Below are positions 1 to 14,287 of a stretch of 64,000 nucleotides of DNA, piece after piece. Numbering within the stretch: the first letter of the stretch is position 1; every line of letters begins with the position of its first letter. The notes below the pieces were generated by a model. That model was not told the DNA's origin. It saw nothing but the letters and a program-made list of their open reading frames with translations, and searched no databases. The position numbers and the translations under genes are program-made. The DNA lies in assembly GCA_024349245.1 (NCBI GenBank), contig JALDNG010000020.1, positions 7,056,501 through 7,120,500 of the forward strand, given 5' to 3'. Source of the stretch: Neodontobutis hainanensis (taxonomy: Eukaryota; Chordata; Actinopteri; Gobiiformes; Odontobutidae).

Positions 1-3000
1 CATCTGAATCTCAACAAAGACTTTGATTCCATTTTAGCTCAAAGAATATTTCACATCAGATAGTCTACCTCAGTGAGAAATGAATGACTCACATCTCTTT
101 ATGGGCTGGAAAACAGATTTGTCCCGCTCTGACCTTTCACTATTAACAGGTTTTATTCAAATGTGTGTAACATATAAATAATTGAAATGATTTTCAAAGA
201 GTGACGTTCAAAGGTTTAGTTATGAAGTGTATTGAATTTGCAAAAATATATACATCTGAAAAAATAATCATATTTTACAAATTATTTATTTTGGCATTCA
301 TGTTTTTTCAGTTTGCCTCTGAGCCATTTTGCCTCTTGCCCTCTTCCATCTTTAAAAGTCTGTCAAGGCCTGCTTTAAAACTGGTGACACTTCCTTGGCT
401 GTAAAAAGCATAATTTATTTCTCTAACAGTTATTGGTTAATTTATTAAACAGTCTATTTTAGCCATCTGGGACTTAACACAGGATCCAGCAACTACCAAG
501 TCCCAACACAAAACAACAGATTTAATTTGAAACTGGACCGTTCTCTTTTGAATCTCAATCCATCTGGACGTCATACTTTGGACCAGTATTTTTATGATAT
601 TACTGTGAAATGTTTTTTCTGCCTTTCCAAATACTGAGCAGTACTAGAAATAATCTGTGAACAAAAGGAGATATAAAGCGGGAATCAAGGCAAGCAAGGG
701 CCATTCACACGCTTCCATTGGTTGTTGGTCTAGACGGCTGGTCAACATTTAATCTATGGTGGTGGAAAATCCTGCTGTCTGCTTTTACAGCCAAGCAGTG
801 CAAAAATATAACAGCAGCCGCCTTAAGTTAATTCTTTTTCTCTTTCAATAAGATATAATGTATTAGTAAGACATTGCTGCTGAGTTGCATAATAAATTAT
901 TTGACAAGCTTGAGAAAAAAGAACTAAAAAGGCATGCATTTGAGTCTGTACAATTAGATAACTGGAGCTTCAGTAAAGAGAAAACACTGTGAATTTAAAC
1001 AGGGCTTGGTCTATCCTTGCAGAAACAAACATCTAGTTTGGTAGCCACTGTTCCGGTAAGAAGTGTGGATAATGAAATATATGCCAGCCTTTGGATCGTG
1101 TCGTTTGTGCGATGTTTGTGCGGCTTGAGCGGAGTTGCGGTCTATGCTGAACAAGCCTTTTCATTGACTCTTTTATTAGTATTCCTTGAGCAGAGCAGAG
1201 AAGGCAGTTGAGACACTCTTGATCAGATAAATCAGTATTAAGGTTTTCATCAAAGAGAGAATTACACAGGTCCTGTGATGCCTCAGACTCACAATTTTAC
1301 ATTCTTTAAAAAGTTTTCCAATCATCTTCCTTTTATCATGGTTAAATGTAAAGCCCATTAGTTTTAAATAACCAAAAACTGCTAATATATTTTTTGTGCT
1401 GCCATAGAATAAAGGGCCATACCGATTATCTTTCACAGCATACGTTTTATACTTATCTTGTACATTTGGAAACATTGGTTGATGGTGAGCTACTAAGCTC
1501 TTTCCAAACTCATAAAAATTTCACAGTTGCAATATTAATATGGACTGGGTATTCTGGAGAGATGTTGCATTTACATTATGACAAAAAGTCTTTTGCAGCT
1601 CAGGCTGAATAACTGCAACTGGATCTTTTTCATATTTGAAAGTGTATCAGTAAGTTGAGGAAAGTTCCTTCAGAAGCAATCAGCTTTTTTTCTTGAAGAG
1701 AAATTCACTTTGAAGCAAGTTTAATAACTACGTAGTTTTCCATTTTAAAGCCACACAAGTACATGCCTGAACCACTTGTGATTGACTGATAGTGGCTTTG
1801 TTTGCTTTCACTGGATCCCCATAGCCTTAAGCCAGGTAATTGAAAAGAAGAGAAAACGCCTTTGTATTGGGCATGGCTTTCAATGAACCCACACAACTAA
1901 AAGCAGTTTGTGTCTGAAAGGAACACCAATCAAAGTCTTTTTCCTCTCAACACTGACGTTTAAAAAGCCTACACCAATGTTTGTAATGCATTCAAATGAA
2001 CTAAAGGTTAGACGGTCCATCAGCATGGTGCATAGTATTTAAATTGGTAGGTTAAATGCAGCCACAGAGCAGACAGCGCAGTAAAACCTGGAACAATGGT
2101 ACAAAACAGCAACAAGTAATCTTACCTTTTCAGGCCATGTTTATTGTCACACATTGTCGGAGCTGGTTCCCCTAAATACCACTCTGGACATTTTGTTAGA
2201 AAATTGCAGCTAGTTTCACATTGAAAATATGTAATTACAATTCCATAAAGTAGTAATAAGTAAGGCTCATGCATGGAGAGAAAATGGAGGTTTTTGAGTG
2301 CAGTATTTCATGAGTGGGATATCGCCAAAGCATCAAGCTGTTCTTTAACATCAAAAAACAAAACAAAAAAAAACAAGAAAACTGGTAAACCCCTAAGCTT
2401 TTCTGGAATGGAAAGAGTCAACACCAAAGTGTAAGATGGCAAATCACACATGCATCTCTGAATATATGTCTTCAAATGAGTGTGAGACTGAGCCCACACA
2501 GTACATATGCCGGTTTATTTGTAGTTTAGTTATAGCTAAACTCATTCTTGTTAATATTTATTGTAAAACAAACACACTACATTGGTTACTAAACACAACT
2601 TAGTAGAAATGTACCTCAAGATAACATTCACATTTGTTATCATAGACTTTGTATTTGAAAGCAACACACTGCTGCATTAACAAAGTTATTATGTGTTAAA
2701 TCACACTAATTAGGTTAATCCGCACAAATAAGTACATAATCATTAATTGTATGGGTAAGGTCAGGAGTGATGGCTGTCTGAAGCATCAATACAAACAGCA
2801 TCAGAATAATCAGCCATCTTCTCACTAGAATGTCCTTACCCAAGCACAAAGCTGGTAAATAAGCAAAGGCAGGTAAAGAGTGTAGTTGACAGAAGCTCAA
2901 TAATCCAAGGTCAGGGCATTTAACAGACAAAGACAAAAGGCTTATCTAACCACTTTTCTTTTGCCTCACATCACCAGTAATGCCAATCAAACCCACTGAG

Positions 3001-3929
3001 TGACAGCTTCCACCTTAAAGATTTATGCTAATCTAAGTGACTGTGAGCAGTGCGCCAAGTAGGCTGTTACGCTGCCAGCCTTTATGGGAAAGAAGATGCT
3101 CAAAATCCTTATGAAGAGATGATATATCATTACCTGGGTTTGGATGTAATCAAGGGTTGATAAAACTTCACAAAATCTGACTTTTTAATCTTTGGTGTGT
3201 CATGTTTGGGTTGTGTGTGTCTACAGACATGCATCCGCTGTCTCACAACCTTACTTCCAGCCAATGTTTGTCTAGGTTTATGTTTTTCTTAAAAGCCGAT
3301 TATACCCTTAGCTTTCATGTGCAGTGTGATTTCTTTTTTAGTGCAGTTCAGCTAAACATCTCTTGCTGTTAGGCATTCACTTGAGAGGAGGGGGGGAGAT
3401 GTGATATTCTGATGCTCAGGTGTGACAAATCCTTCTGTGGATTTGCCATTAAACAGCTGCATACTCCAAACAGAGCACAGTGTGGAATGCAACGCCAGCC
3501 AGTGATGCTAGTGATGCACAACACCTAATTGTCTGACAGCATATACATCTTTATCTTTATCTACAGTTAGATAATTAGGAGTTGTTGTTTAGACAGCTCA
3601 ATGCAATGGACCTAGGAAGAATGACAAGATTGTATGAGTGAAGGCTGGCTCCAAGACGTTCTGGTTCACACTGACTTACATTGATACTCAGCAGGTCTAC
3701 TATAAATGAATGCTTCAGCAGAAGATTTTAACCCTCTTGTGGTCTCATCAAATAATTTTTGCCATACCATTAATAATGGTTAACTTTCATAGAATCACTT
3801 AAAGTTTTTGTGTTCCTCTGCATCCTTTAGATCACATCAATTTCAACTTTTTCATAAACTTATAAACACAAATGGACCTGGCCCACCTAATAAAACATGT
3901 CACATTAGTGAAAAATCTGGCACAATAAA

Positions 3930-4026
<97 letters not shown>

Positions 4027-7000
4027 ACACTAACACGTAACAAATGTGTTTACACCTTTGATATGGCTGCTTGTTCAAAAGAACTGGATAACTTCCTTCA
4101 ACATTTCATCTTCCTAAGAGTCCTAACAATTTTACAGTGATTGTTTGGAGTTTCATTCTGGATTCATGTCAGTTTATATTTTGAACATGAATGCACATTT
4201 ATATGAAAATAAAAGATGCTGTATAATACGATCTGGTTTATCTCTGGTCTTTATTAGGGCTTGATTGAGGTCACATTAATTACAGCACTTAATCATATTA
4301 CTAAAGGCTATGCTTTACCCATAAGTATTGTACGTTGATGCACCAAGCAAGGAAATGTTTAAAGCAAACACTGTACATGTAGAGTGTCTAAGAAAAGGCT
4401 ATTATAGAAATGCATTATTATAGTTTATGCTTTAACATTCAGTATTCCCACATCTTACTGAATACAATACCCCATTTGAATGTCCCCAATGCTCCTTTAG
4501 TGCTCCAGCTTGTATTTGTCATTCCAATACAGGATATAAATAGCTTGCCAGCAAAAGATTTGCTGGTTCATAGACAGCTCATTAGTATGCAAGGCATGGA
4601 TGCTAAAGCAAGTCAGGATTTCAACAAGGCCCAGTGGAAATGCTAAGAATATTATAACATTATGGCAGAAGTGCAAAGTGGCTGTGTGGTTTTCATCGAT
4701 GCCAGAAGCTGTCAGGACAGTGGGCTGCTTTAGTCCCCCGAGGGAAAACACACCGCTGATCAAATCACCAGAGCTACAGCTTGGATTCAGCTGCCTACCG
4801 CTCAGGCAGTAGAAGAGGGAGCAACATTTAAAAATAATCACATCCATTCTTGAGTAGTGCCATGATTTTTCCCATCTTTGAATGCCATTGGTGCTCCATA
4901 AGTTCAGATTTATACTAAGCATTAGCATCAACCCTGAACTTCTTGTCTTATTAGTGTCTATTTGTCCTACAACGTATCTTAGTGATTGCTAATAGTTCTG
5001 GTTGCAGTTTGTTACTAACATAAAATTCTGTTTTCCTAGTGCCATCATTTTACAATAGTTATGCTAGTATGTCTCCACTACAGTATGTCCCACATAAAAG
5101 AAAAGTAATTTGCTTGTTGAATCTTGAATGTAATAAGAATTTGGTTTACGAAGAGTTTTTGTGTTCCTCAAAGCAGTCTTGTTCTGTATATTTTCTCTTG
5201 GTCGGATCAAATACTCAACTCAATACCTAACAATATGACTCATTGGCATGCCTACGTTCAAGACCTCAGGGACTGTTTTTTGGGAAATGTTTTAGAGGCG
5301 GCTTACATCCACACACTGCTGCATCAGACATAATGAAGTCCTAAGATCCAAGTCTTTGTTTGACCAAATGTCTAGTTCTGAAGTTTCTAGTGGTCTATCA
5401 TTGTTTGCAAAGCCACAAAGACAGCTTTTGTGTAGAAAATGCTAAACTGAGATTAGCTTTGGCAGTCAAACAGGCAACATGGTGCCTCAGAAGAGCGCAC
5501 AGTAATCACACTGTGGCCTTGAAAACCTTGTAACAGCACCACTTAAAAGAAAAAGCTCCAAAAGAAACCCAGAGGAAATCTCAGAAGATTATCCGTCCAT
5601 TGCACAAGTTAAGACATAAAGACGGATATTGTGAAACCCATATTACATTGATTTTGCACCAGAGCACAATACATATCAGTGGCTCTATTGATTCTACTGG
5701 CTCTGTTTTAGTCTGAACTGTTGATATGAAGTATGTTAAAGTGAAATTTCCATTTTAGTCCTAACCTTTTGAATCCACAACTAATATGGGAAAAAGCAGA
5801 TTACAATATTTTACAGTTTTCTATCAGTATTTGATGTTGACGCTGATGTGACCATGAAGTGCATTTATAATCACTGCATTCACTGGAGAATTAGATCTTT
5901 TTTTTTCAAAGTCAAATTGTTTTTTCTAACTCTGATAAGAATGCTTGCATGATAAAATGAATAAATGGTGCTTCGACAATACGCTTATCGTCTTATGTGC
6001 AGCTCCAAACATGTGTGCATGGGCATTTGAGAAGGCGCAGCGTCTCATTTACTGTGAGGAGTCTGCATGCTGTGATGTGTGAAGAGGATAGCGCGACAGC
6101 TCCCACTATTATGTGATGATTTATTGTAATTCTCACAGTACGGGCATCTGCTTTGTTTTCACGTCTTTACTTTCCTGCTCCCTGTGGCTTATTCCTGTCA
6201 TGTATTTTCGCTCACGCTTATTCTCGACCATGAAAGAGATGTCTACTGTGCTGATTTGTCTCTGAGTTTCCCAAGTTTTTGGTTGTCCAGTCCAGAGCCT
6301 TAAAGTCACAGTGTCATACAGTCCAATCTAGTACAGGAAAATTGTGACTAATCAAGCTTCGAGGATGACCTGATCTGAACATCTGACTGGCTGGTCTGAA
6401 TGAAGGCTAAAGTGCACCACTCCTGAGAGCAATTTTCTCATTTAAGCTGGAAGTCAATAAGGTCAAACAGAGGACATTAATCACTTCAGTATAAAAAAGA
6501 AGTTGGGTCTATGAGCATATACACCTAAATCTAAATTGAATTGATTTCTGTTGTAGATCTGCATTCACCTCAAGAGATAAACGTCCTTAAGCTACCTAAT
6601 AAGGGAAAACATTTACATGCACGGGCCAATTTTAATGCACCAGCATCAGAGCAGACATGCTCAATCACCTGCACGCCTGTCTCATTCATCCTGCTCTGTA
6701 CTTACAAATGTAAGTACTGCAATCTCTGTCTCTGTGATTTGATAACACATGTGTACACCTGTTTTGTTCTCGGTCGTCCTGGAGGACACTGGAGCTCGAC
6801 TGGGACCAGTTGGTGTTGGCTCTTTGATGTTGTGCAACTGTCAAAATGGGAAGACATACTGACAGGAGTTAGTGTACAACATCAAACGAGAATGATTTAA
6901 GCCTTGAGCGTGTTGGCAGTATGTGCACTGTCTATGCACACACTGATGGTTAGAGCCATTTTAGGTGTATAGAGAGAGCTTGTTTCCTTTTTATACACAA

Positions 7001-10000
7001 ATACACAATATACAGTGTATTATTTTCACCCATACTTCCTTTTAAATATTCTAAAGCAGACTTCTCAGTGTAATAATCAACCAAGAGTGTTTTATTTAAA
7101 GGGACAGTTCCTTTTTCCACTTTCAGCCAGAGTTGTTGTAAAGATGTTCACACAACAAACACCATAGTAACTGTTTAGCAATAAAGATGCAGTGTTGTGA
7201 GCCTTTATTATTCAAGCTACAATCAGATTTGTGTAACACCTGTGTGACCAGCTTTAACTTTTCTATCAGACACAGAGATTAGACAGACTATTGGACAAAA
7301 TCTGAAATGAGCAAATATGGGGCTTTGCAATAATCCAGCCAATTTCAACTTTGAGAAAAGAGAAGTTGGCAACCAGAAAGAGTGTGGCCTCTTCTGTTTT
7401 ATTACTTAGTTTCACTTTGAAGGGAACCCTCAGATTGCCTCAACTGATCCAGGTTTTACTGTGGCCTGCCACCCAGGGAATCTTTAAATCAGCCAATATG
7501 TCAGCCCCGTGAAAGGTTCACTGCACCTGGCTTTACCTTAAAGTAGGCAATGAAGCCGTAAAAGGCCAAGCGATGAACTGGATGCTCCCTTCCACAGCGA
7601 GGTTCCAGACCAAGGATAAAGCCCGCATTTACCACTCAGCGTCTTCACCGTGGAAAATGGGAGGTAGTGGATGCAGCGAGGTGTTAGCGACAGGTCAGAA
7701 CAGTTCAATCCATGCTGAAAACAGTGCATTAAATCAACTGATGAGACTGTAATTCATCCCAGTCTGAAAGCAATGAATAAAACATTAGGTGCTGCCTCCA
7801 TATAGATCTTTGTACATTTAAGACAAAGGCAGACCTGCTACAGCAAAAAAGAAACCATGCTTGTACACATAGAGCTGTACAAGATCACAAGTGTACAATT
7901 TATTTTAAGCTGCTGTTTTTTTTTTTTTGTACTTCTATGCTTTTTTTCAAAAACTGGTCATGGCAGTGTGTTTTTCTGTGAGAGAGGTGAGCACCATGCT
8001 ACGCAATTAGATTTAGGCTTGTGCAGGCAGCCAGCATTCTCGCACTACCTAATGGTGACAAATGTCAAAATCTCAAACAAGCAACTGCTGTTTTTTTGAC
8101 ACATCCTGAACCTCCAACACATTTTCTCACAAACAATGGGAAATGTTTCACTTCCTTCACACACATAAAAAAAAAACCGAGATGCATAGATTTGGAGTAC
8201 AAACTGATGCAGACTAAATGACAACCTGTATTGAGGTAAATGATGATAAAGATGCTAAAACATATTAATGTTTAGCTGCAAGTTGCACCCATATGTCAGT
8301 ATCGTAACTACAGAATTCTTGCACTGTGTAATTGCAAACTAAAAAGTTGGCATGGTATAAGAAATACACACAAAGAACATGCATTCTGTGATTTAGTGAA
8401 CAAATTACAAAATGCTGTCTACTTTAATCATTAATCATCAAGTATATGAAGATTATCTTTGGTATAACTTAATTAAACAAGAACCATTTATTTAGTCATA
8501 CACATTAGTGAAACCTGTTCAACCTGTGTTCATGAATATTTAATCTCGCAATCACATGACAGCGACTCTATTTAGGCCTAATGTAGTTATTACTGCCTGT
8601 TGAACAAGAATCATGGCTTTCGTCAAAACCAACAACCATGCTTTTTTCCACATTGTGATTAATGTGTTTTCTTCACCTGAACAGACTTTAACCAAGAGCA
8701 GAAGTCTAAATGTATTGAAGTTCTTTTTTGTGATTGGATACAGCATTGGATAGCAGTGATTTTATAATTTAGTTGTTAAAGTTATATGGAGGTCATGTAG
8801 CGTGCTGTAAAGTATTGTTCTTATTCCTCAAGTCAGTGTTTCCTTTTTAATGCACTCTGATTAAATCATTTATTCCCAATATTTCAAAATTGTTAGCTCG
8901 GGCTTTACGCCAGCATTTTGGGTATGTCTTCACTTTTAAATTAAAGGTTTATACTGTATTTGCATAATTTACCAAAACCATTTTCATACTCATAGTGTAA
9001 TACAGTCTAAATAAAATGTCACATAACTCACAACCACATTAGAAAATAGAAAACAATAGTCCCTGTTCTGTAGGAACTGAATGGCACGTATGGGGGCTGT
9101 GACGATACAGTTAAATGTGGAGATTAAGGTCTTGGAGGAGGTCTGCATGCATTCAGTCAACCTTTAAATCTTCCTTCCTCCTCTGTCTTCCTCCTACACC
9201 GTCTACCAAGATTATCCACAGATTTACAAATCCATACCATTGTGTTTCACCACACAATGGGCGTTTAGAAGAAAAGTGCGGCCAGATTTTCCAATTAAAT
9301 CCGCATTTTTGTTGTTCTGCAGGGATTTGGCTGACGACCAAGAGCAGGGTTTTAACAGTGGCCATTGGTCAGAGACACTTGTAGGCAGCACATACCTAGC
9401 TTTGTACTCTCTGAAAACCACCATGATGAATAGCAGATAGTATTGTGGGATTTTCATGCTTCTTTTATTCACCTTACAGTTATTCCATTTTTTTTTACAT
9501 AAGAAAAGTCAAATAAAAAAATATTATGCCCTCATTTTGCAATATAATTTAAGTTGAACTGTTTGTGTTCAATAACACCTGTACACCTAAAGCTATGAAA
9601 CGGAAAATGGAGCCAAAACATTTATTTTGTAAAGCATATTGGTATTTATCCTGCAGAAACTGTAAACCGAAATAGTCACAAACACCATAGCATTAGCTGC
9701 AGCCTTCCTTGGCAAGGCTTACATATAACTCTTCAACAATAAGGTAGATTTTATGGGCTACTTTAAAGTCATCCATTATTGTAAGCATTTTTCCTTAGCT
9801 AAGATAGTTACATTTAATGTATTTTAACCAAATATTCACCAGCACAAGAGAGTATCTGCGGCTGTTAATGTAAAATGCTCTAAAATGTGACATTGTTCAC
9901 TCAATTATGACCGTACCAATCAAATGTATGACCTCTGATCCAAACTGACTGTTTTTTTGAGCGCCACAAACAAAATTGATCTCACCTTCAATGATTAAAA

Positions 10001-13000
10001 GCAACAAATAGAGTGTGTTTTCACTAATGCACTGAAATGACTCTATGCATTATGGGCCTTGCAAGTTAAAGAATGTATATTGTAGCCTGTTGTTTTACTT
10101 TTATAAAGCGAGGTAAGCGTTATAAATGTGGTGAGTAAGAAGATAGAAGATATGCTTTTAAAATAAAATATATAAGATGTAATGAACTTCTTATGGTTTT
10201 CTGTTTTAATTCTAATTCTTCAGAGAATAAAACCTTAGAGCCCTCCTAACAAGGAATGGGACACTTAATCAACAGAATTTGTCTTTTTCTTCTTAAATTC
10301 ACTCTTAAAGGCAGCTCCCTAATGAGCCCTCTCAGTGTGACACTTTTGCTTTTTACATGAGAAAACCTTCACAATATATCAAATTAGCCTTTGTTTTTTA
10401 AAGATTTTTTTTCCTAATAGAGTACCATCTGCTCTCACACTGTGAGAGTATTGGTGGAAGAAGAACACTAGTGGATCTATTGGGCTGAAATAAAACTAGC
10501 TGTCACCTTAAGAGTGCCTCTCCAGTTGTGCCGCTAGTTTTAGAGGTCAGAAGACAACTTCAGTAATACCTTAGGTAATTACTGGATGGTGGAAACACAA
10601 TACAGCGTGTTGACTTTTTGTGAAAAGCTGCTTCTTTAATGCCTCTGTTCACAGTCTTCCTCTGTACATGGCACACATTCCAAATTCTTATTCTCTGCAG
10701 TTGCTGCCACTGCCCCCGGCACCAACATCCAAAAGCAAACACACATGAACTGTATCTGTATCCAGAAACTGAAACCTGGAAGCCCAGTCCACAACAAGAG
10801 ACAGAGAAAAGGAACTTAACTAGCACCTCAGTATCAGATCTGCAACAGAAACTGTCAGATTATTTAAAATACATCAATTATTCATTATGATTAGTAAGAA
10901 ACATTAATATAATGAGCCTCATTAAAATGGCTTGTGCATATAATTAACAAAGCTGACACTCATTTATATGTTTTTGGTTGGTCTTCTCAGTGTGATCTAA
11001 ACCATACTGTACACATCAAGAAATCATTTTCACTTTTTATATCTGTGAAACTGTGAAAAACATGAACAGTGTCTAATTTTTTTAAGAGGAAGCTGGAAGG
11101 TGGCAGATCCATCATGTGATACTCACTACAATGTTTCAGTCCTTGTGTTAAGTAGATTGTTAGACATCTGAGAGGGAGAGTGGCTCCATCTGTCTCTGCT
11201 CAGATGAAAGGTTATCTCAATCAACAATGGCTGATATATGACATTGTAATCAAAGGCTCGCAGTAGTATGCTTCCACCAGGCATTCACGGTGTTGAATAA
11301 GGTGAATATTGAATTATGATGTCACAGCAGAAATGACCTTTGACCTTTTAGCAGGTAAAGATAAATTACACAGAGCTTGGGCAACATCTGTATTGTGTCA
11401 GACTCATCAGATTTTTTTTTTCTTCACATGAACATTGCTCAAGCTGGATTTTGAATTTGCTTTCTATAAACAGGGACCATCCATGAATCACACGGACTGA
11501 AAATCTTTATTTGAACCATCTACTAGCCATTTTATATAAAAAAAACAAAACAAAAACAAAGTAGTGTGTTGTCCAGTTACACTGAAAAAAACATTAAGGC
11601 ATTTGAGAGAATATGGTCATTAGAGAAGGACAGATTTGAAGATAAGTTGAGAACATCACGTCTCTGCCACAGCTGTTCCCAGAGTGGAGACATTAAAGCA
11701 ACAATGTGCTACAATGAGAAGAATGAGCCTGCACATAGCAACACTCCATCAATATGACAAGGCACCAAATAAAATTCTGTCATTAGGTTTGCTTTGACAT
11801 ATGTGTATGATTTATCATTGAAAGGATTGCTATATCTTGTTTGGGGTGGATGGTTTTGTCAATAAAAATGTTTTCTTTCCTCTTCCCAACATAACATTGT
11901 CAGCATCTAAACCTAACCATGAAAAGAACAGCATTTGAATCCCTTTTGTAGAGAATGTTTAGATTTTTGCCTCATCTCATAAAGCTTTGCACGACCAGAC
12001 TGTAACAATACTGAATGTTTTAATTTCCCATTGAAACTGTTCATAATCAGTTAATACATTTTGGATTTCCTATAGAAGTACATTAGATTTTCATATCTGG
12101 GTCCAAATACCTGCAGCTTTTAAAACTATATTTTTGAAATGAAGATGTGACATGTTTTTGTAATGAATATGGTTCTTTTACACTTATAGCAAAATGTTTT
12201 ATTAAGCCCTGTGGCAACTAATCCAGCTCATTACTCCATCTAATGTTAAAATAAAAGTAAAGTAAAATTACACACTGCCCATGACCTCCTCCAATATCTC
12301 TGTGACAGACCACATTGACTTTATTTTAGAAAACAACATGGAGCCACTTTAGAAATATTAACACAAAAAACATACTTGAAGATAGTTACATTTGAAAATC
12401 CTGTGAACAAAAACTACATTAAGCTAAACGTACTGCTCTCATTTGGAGTATCCTACTGTAATGTGTGACAGTGTACAGTGAATACCATGCACACTCTCAC
12501 CGTCAACATTAACCTGGGATGGGGATCAGGATTTAATTGCTGACACTATAGCTTCTGGCTCCATGTACCAAATGGGTCCCCTTGCAGGCTACATAATCCA
12601 TTATCATAAATCAGATGCACCAACACAGACAGGTGCTGCATGAATAATTAAAGGTCGGTACATTAGCACTTGTGCAGAGGTATGTGTTGAGCCGACGTCA
12701 CTGAACACTCTAAAAGCACCACAAAACCCCTCCATCCACATTAAGCTGCTTAATGCTTTGCACTACAAACAGAAAAGATGTACACTTTACAAAGAGGAGC
12801 CCACCTCGTCATACCAGCCCACATTTCTCTAATTTTAACCCGAACACGGAAGCTTGATGGAGGGGCATCCACAGGATAGGTGGAGCTGGGAGCGCTGTCT
12901 GTCCTCTGCTTGAATGTGTGGTCCTATCTCTTGTGTTTTAGCCTACCCTTGTCTGAACCTGTACGGGTGAGCTGGGTTACTCTCTGTAATGGAGAGTCCA

Positions 13001-13404
13001 GGGAGCTGCAGGCACACATAGCTAAAGGTCTGTTCAAGCAGCGGGGCTTACACCAGATCTCCATTCTAACATTAATTACACTTGAGGCAAATTCATTTGG
13101 ATTTCTGCCCAGCGAGAGATAAGCCTTTACTGCAGACAAGGCAAAAGAGGAGCCAGGGAGGAACCCAACATACTCTTGATGCTGCGCTATTTGGCTCTGC
13201 AGTTCCACTTTTATCAGTTTTATTGGCACTAAGAGTCCATACAGTACTTTATGTCACTTTAAAGGACTTTAAAACCAAAAATGGTTGGTAGTCAGTAAGG
13301 AGCTTAAACTATTTTTAAGCAATTGAGAATGTTAAAATGTTCTAATTGTTGCTTTCTTTCAGACCAAGGACTGGTTAAAAATAAGAAATTAGAAACAACA
13401 AGGA
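1..13404. other. intergenic region downstream of cntn5, no gene found
   Basis: Only short ORFs without family signatures occur here. I see one long CA microsatellite (3932-4023) and AT-rich unique-looking sequence. No exon series with consistent phase was found on either strand. In mammals ARHGAP42 follows CNTN5, but I see none of its N-terminal BAR-domain sequence here. Confidence 0.6.
3932..4023. repeat. (CA)n microsatellite, about 46 units
   Basis: Uninterrupted CA dinucleotide repeat of about 92 bp. It creates a spurious + strand ORF reading His-Thr repeats. It is long and pure, so it is likely to be length-polymorphic. Confidence 0.98.
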
Positions 13405-14183
13405 CATAAAAATATACACACATTTATTTGTACTGACACTGAGTGCGTACAGAGTTGTCTTTGTCTAATGATGTGTCTGATCACTACAGGTTGGTACCTG
13501 CTTCCTACTTTCATACATCCAACAATCAATGGACTGTCACCACTGAGCATTGCTTTACCACTACCAAAAACAGAGTTTGACAAAGCTGACACACATCACT
13601 GTTTTTCTCTAAAGGTAACACAATGTACAAAAACCAAGCCTAAAAAGAGAGAAGATTCTTGGTTTTATAAAAAAATTGTTTCTTCTCCTCAATGTGTGAA
13701 TAAGAAACAATGCACTTATCTCTTCTGAGCTTCTGCTGCATTGCTTGTTAGGCAGCCAAGGGGAAAATTGATGCATTAAAGTAAAAAGAAACAGGCCAGC
13801 TGATCCCTGTATTATGATCGCCACAGCTTTCCAAAAACTGTCCATGCTCTGCTGAACTCCGAAGCTGTGTGTGCAGTATGACAGTAGTTCCACACCAACC
13901 AGGGACCAACATGAGATTTTGAAGTAAACGATCAAACTTTTTTTTTCTGCACAATGTACACTACAGTACAACACTACTGCCATGTTAGGAAGTAATGTCC
14001 AGGGCCTCAAAAAAAAAAAAAAAAAGAAACAGGAGTAAAATAATAAAGCTGCTGTTTATGAAGACAGGAACTCCTTAGGCAGACCCAGGCCCTCTGGGAT
14101 GGTTAAGGCCAAAGTATGCAGTCAAAGGGATGAGAGAGCAGAAGACTGGCTCCCTCCGTGGACATGAGGACAACATAGAGGCC
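13405..14183 (-). other. cntn5: probable cntn5 3' UTR
   Basis: Sequence between the stop codon and the first plausible polyadenylation signal. It contains a run of 17 A on the + strand (14009-14025), which is poly-U in the transcript. Several ORFs cross it on both strands, but none resembles a protein I know. The end is inferred from the signal at 13423-13428; the true cleavage site is not visible. Confidence 0.55.
13423..13428 (-). terminator. candidate poly(A) signal AATAAA for cntn5
   Basis: First AATAAA on the minus strand after the stop codon. It is followed in transcript direction by a GU/U-rich stretch (TGTGTGTAT, TTGTTGTTTCT), as expected downstream of a cleavage site. A second AATAAA lies at 13219-13224 and could serve as an alternative. 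Confidence 0.45.
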
Positions 14184-14287
14184 TCACCAGGAAGCTGAAG
14201 GCACCAGAACAACCAGCAGCAAAGCTGTCCATGTGAGGCTCTGAGACAGGCAGTGCACAGAGCACTGGTTGCTTTTGGCTCGAACAC
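14184..14287 (-). CDS. cntn5: cntn5 exon 23: GPI-attachment tail and stop (aa 1058-1091)
   Basis: In the frame set by exon 22 it encodes [20 protein letters not shown] followed by the hydrophobic [14 protein letters not shown] and TGA (14184-14186). A short hydrophobic C-terminus with no cytoplasmic tail is the expected GPI signal. The modified residue probably lies in the polar S/N/C stretch, but I cannot place it. The final ...PSxSW resembles the mammalian CNTN5 end. Acceptor CTCTTTTAG|GTG. Confidence 0.93.

Noticed and set aside
3808..4140. 110-codon + strand ORF with His-Thr repeats
   Set aside because: It is the translation of the CA microsatellite, with no gene context.
7537..7729. Exon-like segment on the minus strand (CTGTTTTCAG acceptor, TTTAAG|GTAAAG donor)
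   Set aside because: Splice-like ends exist, but the frames are short or stop-bearing, no partner exons keep phase, and I recognise no protein family.
14075..14287. 70-codon minus-strand ORF across the last cntn5 exon
   Set aside because: It uses the wrong frame. The frame set by exon 22 gives a GPI-type tail ending ...PSASW and stops at 14184.
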